Shown here: in pieces, positions 1 to 7,361 of the stretch
Numbering within the stretch: position 1 is the stretch's first letter
Layout: every line of letters begins with the position of its first letter
From: Pseudomonadota bacterium
GTDB lineage: Bacteria; Pseudomonadota; Alphaproteobacteria; Rickettsiales; SXRF01
DNA length: 8,958 bases
Direction of reading: 5' to 3'
NCBI GenBank assembly: GCA_028873275.1
Contig: JAGWLJ010000043.1
Span: 1 to 8,958 of the forward strand
Made by a program: the position numbers and the translations under genes
Notes under the pieces: model-generated
What the model saw: only the letters and a program-made list of their open reading frames with translations
Told to the model about the DNA's origin: nothing
Database searches by the model: none

Positions 1-1
1 C

Positions 2-1936
2 GACGTCGAATTCGGCGACGTCAATACCCAGCAGCTGCCGCTGACCGCCATGAGCCAGCAGGGCCGCGGCTTTCTCATCTCCAGCATTCCCTATGACCGT
101 GCCACCCGCCACGACCGCACCACCCTGCAGGGCGATCTGCAGCCAGGCTGGGACGTCGAGCTGTACCGCAACGACGAGCTGCTGTCGTTCCAGCGAGCCT
201 CCAACAACGGCCGCTATGAATTTACCGATGTGCCGCTGTTGTCGGGGCTCAACGTGCTGCGGCTGGTGTTTTACGGACCGTTCGGCCAGACCCGCGAGGA
301 GGTGCACCGCTTCTTCGTCTCTGACGAGCTGACACCGCAGGGCAAATCCTATATGGGATTTTCACTGACCCAGCAGGATACCAGCAGCTTCGACATCCTG
401 ACCCAGAACCAGAACGCCGCCACGCTTTCCGGCGTGACCCCGCTGCAGAGCGAGGTCGCCAGGGGTAAGCCCCGCGCCATCGCCCAGTATGAATACGGCG
501 TGCTCGATAACGTGTCGCTCTTCGCCAACGCCGTATCGCTGACCACGCCCGACGATGTCAGTCGTCATTATGCCTCGGCCGGTCTTGCCACCGCCCTGGC
601 CGGAGTCTATGGCCGCGCCGACGTCGCTCATGAAACTGCCGGCGATGGCAATGCAGTAGAACTCTCCCTACAGGATAATCTCTATGGCGTGAGCCTGTCC
701 GGCGATTACCAGCGCTTCAGCGATTTTATCAGCGATTACACCGAGAGCGTCACCGATCCGGTGACCAGCCGCTCCTCCATCCGCGCCGACACGCCGCTGG
801 CGCTGCCCTACCTGCCGCATTTCAACAATGGCGTCGTGGCGTCGCATGTGACGTATGAATCGGGCCGCAACGTCAACGACGTCAGTTACCGGCTGGCTAC
901 CGCCATCCAGCGCGTCGCCGTCTCCAACAACCTGATGTACATTACCGACAGCGCGCCCACCAACAGTTCCCTGTCGGCGCTGATCGGCGAGCCGGTGACG
1001 TCCACGCCGCTGGCCCGCCAGGTCACCGGCGATTTCATTATGAGCTTCCCGGTGCGCCAACTGATGCTGCGCGGCGACGTCATCTACGGCCTGAGCCCGG
1101 ATAAGAATATCCAGACCCTGCTCATGTCCGGCCAGTATAATTTCAGCCAAAGAACCAACGCGATTCTCGAAGTAGACCGCCAGCTTATCAATGAGCGCCT
1201 GACCACCTATACGTTGACCCTCAACCAGAAATTCGACAAGTTCCTGCTGGGCGCCAATGTCAGCCACGCAGATAACGGCACTAACGCGCTGGGCTTCACG
1301 GTATCGCTCAGTTTCGGCGAAGACCCGCGCAGCGGCGCCTTCAAAGTCTTTCCCGATCCTACCGCCGGCAGCGGCGTCATCGCCGCTCGCGCCGCGCAGG
1401 ATTTAGGCGACGACGGTTCCGCGCCGGTCGAGAACGCCAAATTCTACGTCAACCGCGGCGGCACTGATGCGGCCACCGACAGCGACGGCGACGTGCTGCT
1501 GCGCAATATCCCGCCTGACGTTCACACCAGCGTGGTGCTCGACGGCAAGACCCTGGAGAATCCCTACCTGCAGAGCGCCAATCCCGGCGTCGATGTTGTG
1601 ACAAGGCCGGGCGTGGCGGCGCTGGTGGACTTCCCCATCATCGGCAGCGGCGATGTGGAGGGAACGGTCAGCATCCTGCAGGGAGACAATACGCTGAAGG
1701 GCGCTGCCAACGTATCCGTAGAACTGGTCGGGCCGGACGGCAAGGTGGTGAAGGAAGCGCGCACCAGCTTCGACGGTTATTACCTGATCGCCGCCGTTCC
1801 CGTCGGACGCTATACGCTGCGCATCTCGCCCGAGCAGGCGCAGCGCCTCGGCTTCGGCGCCGAACCGGATAAGATGGTGGAGATCAAAAACCGGGAAGAC
1901 AGCAGCCATGTCATCGACATGACGATAGCTTTATAA
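2..1936 (+). CDS. Outer-membrane usher-like protein with C-terminal carboxypeptidase-regulatory-like domains (5' partial)
   Basis: The reading frame is open from base 2, so the gene starts upstream; the first ATG at base 50 is probably internal, because the codons before it (GDVNTQQLPL) fit the same protein. 644 residues are visible. Counting from base 2, residues about 40-110 hold a usher-type pre-barrel segment (DVELYRNDELLSFQ, then a DVPLLSGLNVLRLVFYGPFG stretch), which resembles the ELYxNG...GxNxxxLxxxxPxGR pattern of fimbrial ushers. Residues about 150-450 are alternating polar/hydrophobic strands ending in aromatic or small residues, as expected for a beta-barrel. Two Ig-like segments follow, at about 460-540 and 552-644; the last (VEGTVSIL...SFDGYYLIAAVPVGRYTL) matches the carboxypeptidase regulatory-like fold. 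By family, such proteins sit in the outer membrane and secrete pilus subunits in chaperone-usher systems. No chaperone or pilin gene is visible here, so the substrate is unknown. The alternative is a non-secretory outer-membrane barrel with Ig domains. It ends in TAA, 27 bases before the tRNA. Confidence 0.65.
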   Translation, partial: DVEFGDVNTQQLPLTAMSQQGRGFLISSIPYDRATRHDRTTLQGDLQPGWDVELYRNDELLSFQRASNNGRYEFTDVPLLSGLNVLRLVFYGPFGQTREEVHRFFVSDELTPQGKSYMGFSLTQQDTSSFDILTQNQNAATLSGVTPLQSEVARGKPRAIAQYEYGVLDNVSLFANAVSLTTPDDVSRHYASAGLATALAGVYGRADVAHETAGDGNAVELSLQDNLYGVSLSGDYQRFSDFISDYTESVTDPVTSRSSIRADTPLALPYLPHFNNGVVASHVTYESGRNVNDVSYRLATAIQRVAVSNNLMYITDSAPTNSSLSALIGEPVTSTPLARQVTGDFIMSFPVRQLMLRGDVIYGLSPDKNIQTLLMSGQYNFSQRTNAILEVDRQLINERLTTYTLTLNQKFDKFLLGANVSHADNGTNALGFTVSLSFGEDPRSGAFKVFPDPTAGSGVIAARAAQDLGDDGSAPVENAKFYVNRGGTDAATDSDGDVLLRNIPPDVHTSVVLDGKTLENPYLQSANPGVDVVTRPGVAALVDFPIIGSGDVEGTVSILQGDNTLKGAANVSVELVGPDGKVVKEARTSFDGYYLIAAVPVGRYTLRISPEQAQRLGFGAEPDKMVEIKNREDSSHVIDMTIAL

Positions 1937-1943
1937 CTGATTG

Positions 1944-1961
1944 TAATTTAATAATAAATTA
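1944..1961. repeat. AT-only inverted repeat between the usher-like gene and tRNA-Gln
   Basis: TAATTTA (1944-1950) and TAAATTA (1955-1961) are perfect inverted copies around the loop ATAA. The repeat lies in the 27-base gap between the convergent 3' ends of the usher-like gene and the tRNA. It could act as a weak bidirectional 3' end signal, but the stem has no G-C pairs and no separate U-tract follows on either strand, so it is not a convincing intrinsic terminator. Confidence 0.3.
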
Positions 1962-1963
1962 AC

Positions 1964-2037
1964 TGGCTGGGGGACTAGGATTCGAACCTAGATAGGCAGA
2001 GTCAGAGTCTGCAGTCCTACCGTTAGACGATCCCCCA
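1964..2037 (-). tRNA. tRNA-Gln (anticodon CTG)
   Basis: On the minus strand the sequence folds as a complete 74-nt cloverleaf. The acceptor stem pairs TGGGGGA with TCCCCCA, followed by discriminator G and an encoded CCA. The D arm is GTCT/GGAC with AACGGTA in the loop. The anticodon stem GCAGA/TCTGC encloses the loop CTCTGAC, giving anticodon CTG (plus-strand bases 2003-2005), which reads the glutamine codon CAG. The T arm is CTAGG/CCTAG with loop TTCGAAT, and the variable loop is 4 nt. The U1-A72 first pair and the G at position 73 are typical of bacterial glutamine tRNAs. The gene lies 58 bases downstream of dapB on the same strand, with no clear terminator between them. It could therefore be made from its own weak promoter, by read-through from the dnaK-dnaJ-dapB unit, or both. 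Confidence 0.97.
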
Positions 2038-2057
2038 GTAGCGCAAGGGAAAAGAGC

Positions 2058-2084
2058 ATTACAAAGGTTTACCTCATCGCGCAA
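2058..2084 (-). promoter_or_regulatory. Possible tRNA-Gln promoter
   Basis: On the minus strand, TTGCGC (2079-2084) and TGTAAT (2058-2063) resemble -35 and -10 boxes. The -10 matches TATAAT at five of six positions, but the -35 is poor and the spacer is only 15 bases. The -10 lies 20 bases before the tRNA 5' end, a sensible distance for a short leader. This is pattern matching only. Confidence 0.25.
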
Positions 2085-2095
2085 TAGCAAATCGC

Positions 2096-2887
2096 TTAAA
2101 GTCCCAGCACCTGGCGCATGGAATAGATCCCTGGCGGCTGGTTCCTGGCCCAGAGGGCGGCGCGAATGGCTCCATGGGCGAAGATATCGCGGCTGAAGGC
2201 CTGGTGTTTCAGCTCGATAAGCTCTCCCGGCCCGGCCAGCATGACGCTGTGCAGGCCAACGATATCGCCGCCGCGGGCGCTCATGAAGCCGATTTCTCCG
2301 GGTTGGCGCTCCCCCATGCCCTCGCGGGCGGGAGGTTTTTTATCTTCCAGCGATACGCCGCGGCCTCTGGCGGCGGCGCGACCGAGCATCAGGGCAGTGC
2401 CGGAGGGAGCATCCTTCTTGTGCTTATGATGCATCTCAGAAACCTCGATATCGTAGGATTCATCGAGGATTCTGGCCGCCTGCTCGACCAGGCTTTCCAG
2501 CACATTGACGCCCAGCGAGAAATTGCCCGACTGAACGATGCGGGCGTGGGCTGCGAGTTGTTCGATTTCCTGCTGCTGGCTATCGGTAAAGCCAGTGGTG
2601 CCGACAACGTGGATGCCGCCGCGGCGAGCGATGATGCGGGCCATTTCCAGCGTGGCCTGCGGGGTGGTGAAATCGATCACCGCTTCCGCCTTGGCAACCA
2701 GTTCCTCGGGGTTGGAGGTGAGGGTAAGCGAAGCGCCGCCGCCGGCAAGGAGTTTTTCTTCCGCCGCCTTGCGGTCGAAGCCGGGCCGTTCGCTGCCGCA
2801 GGTCAGCCGGACGCCTTCCGTGGCCAAAGCGCAGCGCACCAGTGCCAGCCCCATGCGGCCGGTGCATCCAGCGATGGCGAGTTTCAT
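2096..2887 (-). CDS. dapB: 4-hydroxy-tetrahydrodipicolinate reductase (DapB)
   Basis: DapB reduces 4-hydroxy-tetrahydrodipicolinate with NAD(P)H in the cytoplasm, in the pathway that makes diaminopimelate for peptidoglycan and lysine. From the chosen start the protein has 263 residues, close to the usual 265-275. The N-terminus MKLAIAGCTGRMG carries the nucleotide-binding glycine motif (AGCTGRMG). FTTP at about 73-76 and GTTG at about 96-99 are conserved cofactor and substrate-pocket segments. HHKHKKDAPSGTA at about 153-165 is the DapB signature, with the catalytic histidine pair, the active-site lysine and the substrate-binding SGT. An in-frame ATG five codons upstream (2900-2902) would give METKP first. 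I prefer 2887 because the family normally starts with MK(L/I)xIxG and a GGAAA sits about 9 bases before it, whereas the upstream ATG follows only TATCCCC. It lies 59 bases after dnaJ in the same orientation and is probably the last protein gene of the operon. Confidence 0.96.
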   Translation of the reverse strand: MKLAIAGCTGRMGLALVRCALATEGVRLTCGSERPGFDRKAAEEKLLAGGGASLTLTSNPEELVAKAEAVIDFTTPQATLEMARIIARRGGIHVVGTTGFTDSQQQEIEQLAAHARIVQSGNFSLGVNVLESLVEQAARILDESYDIEVSEMHHKHKKDAPSGTALMLGRAAARGRGVSLEDKKPPAREGMGERQPGEIGFMSARGGDIVGLHSVMLAGPGELIELKHQAFSRDIFAHGAIRAALWARNQPPGIYSMRQVLGL

Positions 2888-2934
2888 TGGTTTCGTTTCC
2901 ATGGGGATATCAGTACAGGATTTCTATCATTACG

Positions 2935-2953
2935 GGAATGACAATATCATTCC
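2935..2953. repeat. Inverted repeat over the dnaJ stop codon
   Basis: GGAATGA (2935-2941) and TCATTCC (2947-2953) form a perfect 7-bp stem with the 5-base loop CAATA; the right arm contains the dnaJ stop codon. A further TCATT at 2927-2931 could instead pair with AATGA at 2937-2941, so two exclusive hairpins are possible in the dnaJ-dapB gap. There is no U-tract after the stem on the minus strand, so read-through into dapB is likely. Confidence 0.4.
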
Positions 2954-4089
2954 TTCAAATCCGCCCAGAAATCCTTGACCTTGGAGAAGAAACTGTCGGC
3001 TTCCGGGCTGAAGCTGCCATCGGTTTTTTCAAGCTCGCGCAGCAGGTCACGCTGCTTTTTGGTGAGCTTCACCGGCGTTTCGACCTGGGTGTGGATATAC
3101 ATGTCACCGCGATGGCCGCTCTTCAGCACGCTCATGCCCTTGCCGCGCAGGCGGAACTGGTGGCCGTTCTGCGTGCCTTCGGGAATAGTGACCTTGACGC
3201 GACCGCTGTCGATGGTCGGCACCTCGATGGCGCCGCCGAGCGCGGCGGTAGTGATTTTGATGGGAATGCTGCAATGGATATCGGTGCCGTCGCGCTTGAA
3301 AAGCGGGTGTTCCTTGATGCTCAGAAAAATATACAGATCTCCTGACGGGCCGCCGCGCAGGCCCGCTTCGCCCTCGCCGGCCAGGCGGATGCGCGTGCCC
3401 TCCTCGACGCCGGCGGGAATATTGACGGCCAGCTGTTTTTCCTTGCGCACACGGCCCGATCCGGCGCAAACGCGGCAAGGATCCTTGATGATCTTGCCCA
3501 GGCCCTGGCAGCTATGGCAGGTGCGTTCGACCGTAAAAAAGCCCTGGCTGGCGCGCAGCCGCCCGGTGCCGCTGCAGGTCGGGCAGGTGACCGGCTTGGT
3601 GCCTTTCTCGCCGCCGCTGCCGTGACAGGCGTCACAAGCGGCCGAGGTGGTGACCTTGACGGTTTCTTGCTTGCCGCGAAACGCTTCTTCAAGGGAAATG
3701 CCTAGGTTGTAGCGTAAGTCGGCACCGCGGGAGGCGGTCTGGGTATTGCTCTGCCGCCCGCGTCCGCCGCCGCTCATGCCGAATAAATCCTCAAAAATAT
3801 CGGCAAAACTGGAACTGAAATCGAATCCATCGGCGCCGCCGGGATGGAATCCGCCGCCGCCATTCTGGAAGGCGGCGTGGCCGAAGCGGTCATAGGCAGC
3901 GCGCTTCTGGCTGTCCTTCAGCACGTCGTAGGCTTCGTTGATTTCTTTGAATTTATGCTCGGCTTTCTGATCTCCCGGATTGCGGTCGGGATGATGTTGC
4001 ATGGCCAGCTTGCGGTAGGCTTTTTTCAGTTCCTCTTCGCTTGCGCCTTTAGCAACGCCGAGGGTTTCGTAATAATCGGATTTTGCCAT
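2947..4089 (-). CDS. dnaJ: Chaperone DnaJ (Hsp40)
   Basis: DnaJ delivers unfolded substrates to DnaK and stimulates its ATPase in the cytoplasm. The 380 residues match the usual length and the full type I layout is present. The J domain occupies residues 1-70 with the essential HPD at 33-35 (QHHPDRNPG). A Gly/Phe-rich linker follows at about 76-110. The zinc-binding region has four CxxCxGxG repeats, with cysteine pairs at 152/155, 169/172, 191/194 and 205/208 (CDACHGSG, CPTCSGTG, CHSCQGLG, CRVCAGSG). The C-terminal substrate-binding and dimerisation domains run to the end. All key residues are present. The gene begins 69 bases after dnaK, just past a strong hairpin. The sequence before its ATG (CTCTACCT) has no recognisable Shine-Dalgarno, which is odd for a chaperone gene and suggests translation that depends on the preceding gene or on RNA structure. 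It is followed by dapB on the same strand. Confidence 0.98.
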   Translation of the reverse strand: MAKSDYYETLGVAKGASEEELKKAYRKLAMQHHPDRNPGDQKAEHKFKEINEAYDVLKDSQKRAAYDRFGHAAFQNGGGGFHPGGADGFDFSSSFADIFEDLFGMSGGGRGRQSNTQTASRGADLRYNLGISLEEAFRGKQETVKVTTSAACDACHGSGGEKGTKPVTCPTCSGTGRLRASQGFFTVERTCHSCQGLGKIIKDPCRVCAGSGRVRKEKQLAVNIPAGVEEGTRIRLAGEGEAGLRGGPSGDLYIFLSIKEHPLFKRDGTDIHCSIPIKITTAALGGAIEVPTIDSGRVKVTIPEGTQNGHQFRLRGKGMSVLKSGHRGDMYIHTQVETPVKLTKKQRDLLRELEKTDGSFSPEADSFFSKVKDFWADLKE

Positions 4090-4108
4090 AGGTAGAGAAT
4101 GTGAGTGT

Positions 4109-4147
4109 GGATGCGAGTGAGGATTAATTACACTAACACTCGCATCC
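4109..4147 (-). other. 11-bp hairpin in the dnaK-dnaJ intergenic region
   Basis: GGATGCGAGTG (4109-4119) and CACTCGCATCC (4137-4147) are perfect inverted copies separated by 17 bases. In the minus-strand transcript the stem can gain two more pairs beyond one A-C mismatch. It starts 11 bases after the dnaK stop and ends 19 bases before the dnaJ start. No run of U follows the stem, so a classical intrinsic terminator is unlikely. By analogy with hairpins between chaperone genes elsewhere, it may protect the dnaK message from 3' decay, or set the dnaK:dnaJ ratio. That role is an inference. Confidence 0.6.
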
Positions 4148-4158
4148 GCACCAGCACT

Positions 4159-6105
<1,947 letters not shown>

Positions 6106-6140
6106 TCTTATTCTCCCTTATTTTCCAGTGGATGAGGAAG

Positions 6141-6168
6141 ATATAAGTGCGGAATTGCTAATGACAAC
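6141..6168 (-). promoter_or_regulatory. Heat-shock (RpoH-type) promoter of dnaK
   Basis: On the minus strand, GTTG (6165-6168) and CTTATAT (6141-6147) are separated by exactly 17 bases. The alphaproteobacterial RpoH consensus is CTTG-N17-CYTATNT, so only the first base of the -35 deviates. The predicted start is near 6134, giving a leader of about 29 nt that contains the good dnaK ribosome binding site. The same bases could serve the housekeeping sigma factor (TTGTCA, 16-base spacer, TATATC). The match and location are seen directly; heat induction is inferred. Confidence 0.65.
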
Positions 6169-6200
6169 ACCCCGGGTGCAAATTTTTTGCTTTTTCCGGT

Positions 6201-6665
6201 CTAACGCTCGGTAATCGTAATCCCGAGGCCCTTGCGGAAGGCGGCGTTGTCGAGGGCGATCAGCAACATGCCGGCGTCTTCGTTGCCTTTGAGCTGCTGG
6301 TTGAGGCGCCGGCGGATGTCTTTGAGGTCGGTAATGAGGATATCGCCTTTTTCGGGAGACGGGCGGTGATCCTTGGTATAGCTTTTCACCCATTTGAGCA
6401 CGGTGCTGGGACGGACATGAAAGATGCGGCCGATGGCGTGCATCGACATGCCGTAGCTATAGAGGAATACCACCAGCGATTTCTGCCATAGCGGCCGTCC
6501 GCGGGGCTCCACGCGTGTGTACTGATAGGCGCAGGATTTACATTTCCAGCGTTGCTCGCCGCCGACCTTGCCGCTTTTTATAGCCTGTTTCCGCCCGCAT
6601 TTGGGGCAGAGAGGGGCGGCCGGTTTATTCTTTCCGGCTTTCTTTTTTCTTGCCGCGGTGCTCAT
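6201..6665 (-). CDS. Zinc-ribbon/helix-turn-helix protein related to IS1-family transposase N-termini
   Basis: The 154-residue product begins with a basic tail, then a zinc ribbon with cysteines at 20, 23, 42 and 45 (CPKCGRKQ...WKCKSC). An RGRPLWQK linker follows, then a helix-turn-helix at about 62-97 (YGMSMHAIGRIFHVRPSTVLKWVKSY). This order matches the InsA-type N-terminal part of IS1-family transposases, which binds DNA. In those elements an acidic catalytic segment of the ELDEMW type should come directly after the HTH. Here the equivalent place reads ILITDLKDIRRRLNQQL, and the protein ends 41 residues later with no DDE domain in this or any other frame downstream. It could be a decayed transposase remnant or a DNA-binding protein recruited for host use; the undisturbed reading frame favours the latter slightly. 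I saw no terminal inverted repeats or target duplication around it. The ATG at 6665 has only a weak ribosome site. dnaK follows after 95 bases on the same strand, but from its own promoter. Confidence 0.7.
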   Translation of the reverse strand: MSTAARKKKAGKNKPAAPLCPKCGRKQAIKSGKVGGEQRWKCKSCAYQYTRVEPRGRPLWQKSLVVFLYSYGMSMHAIGRIFHVRPSTVLKWVKSYTKDHRPSPEKGDILITDLKDIRRRLNQQLKGNEDAGMLLIALDNAAFRKGLGITITER

Positions 6666-6809
6666 GGCCAGCGCTTGAGTAAATGACTACTCATTCTTAA
6701 GTGATTCCACGGCCGAGACCAACGCTTATGTGCCACAAAGCCGCGAATTGCGCCGGCTGTATCTAAAAAGTCACATTGCCTTCGGCGAAAACCTTGCTAC
6801 AAGCAATTT

Positions 6810-7361
6810 ATGCTGGCCATGCAATACTCCATCCCGCTGCCGCCCAATCATGACGCCGCGCTGATCCGCCGCCGCGTCGAGGCGCGCAGTACGTTGTTCG
6901 ACGGGCATAGCGGCCTGGTGCACAAATCCTTTCTCTATAACCAGAAGGAAAATTTCTACGCGCCGTTTTATGTTTGGCGGGACGTTATCCAGGCGCGCGA
7001 TTTCCTGCTCGACGATTTATTCAAGGGGGTTATCGACACTTTCAGCCGCCACCGCGTGCGCAGCTGGTTCGTGCTGCATATGGCCTATGGCAACCGTTCC
7101 CTTAAGGCCACGCATGCGCTGCGCGAGATCGACGTCGTTCCGCCCGACCTGCGGCTCGAGGCTTTCGTGACATCGGAAAAAGCGGCGCAGCAGGAAATGC
7201 TGGCCGATCCCAACCTGTATTTGCACCTGACGGCGTTCGACGCCGATCGCTGGGAAGTGTTGCGCTTCAGCCTGTGGAAAGACAAGGGCAGCGCTGCCCG
7301 CCCGGTCAGCGATGCCTATCTCACCTATGATGTGCTGCACGTTTCCGAGCCGTCCTGTTAG
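6810..7361 (+). CDS. DUF4865-like protein of unknown function
   Basis: The 183-residue product is soluble, with no signal peptide or membrane segment. The beginning (MLAMQYSIPLPPNHD followed by an Ile-Arg-Arg helix), the LFDGHSGLVHKSFLY segment at about 29-43 and YAPFYVWRD at 50-58 resemble the DUF4865 family as I remember it (MxAMQYxxxLPxDYDMxxIRxR ... NxYAPFYLWRD), which has about the same length. Members are sometimes described as possible monooxygenase-like alpha/beta-barrel proteins; no activity can be assigned from the sequence. I keep the first ATG because of the family-like MxAMQY start; the ATG at 6819 is the alternative, and neither has a clear Shine-Dalgarno. TTGCCT (6776-6781) and TACAAG (6798-6803), 16 bases apart, could form a promoter giving an almost leaderless message. 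A small inverted repeat (TTGCT/AGCAA, 6794-6806) lies over that -10 region. The stop codon overlaps that of convergent tyrS. Confidence 0.72.
   Translation: MLAMQYSIPLPPNHDAALIRRRVEARSTLFDGHSGLVHKSFLYNQKENFYAPFYVWRDVIQARDFLLDDLFKGVIDTFSRHRVRSWFVLHMAYGNRSLKATHALREIDVVPPDLRLEAFVTSEKAAQQEMLADPNLYLHLTAFDADRWEVLRFSLWKDKGSAARPVSDAYLTYDVLHVSEPSC

Noticed and set aside
668..1909. Long minus-strand frames (199 and 168 codons) inside the usher-like gene
   Set aside because: They are repetitive in composition, with no recognisable motif, and lie antisense to a coherent beta-barrel reading.
2174..2941. A 255-codon plus-strand open frame across dapB
   Set aside because: It is antisense to a clear dapB and has no domain or ribosome site; it is a codon-bias shadow.
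6171..6195. Hairpin-like CACCC/GGGTG and GCAAA/TTTGC repeats after the zinc-ribbon gene as a terminator
   Set aside because: The T-run follows only on the plus strand, where no gene ends; on the minus strand the stems are short and not followed by U.
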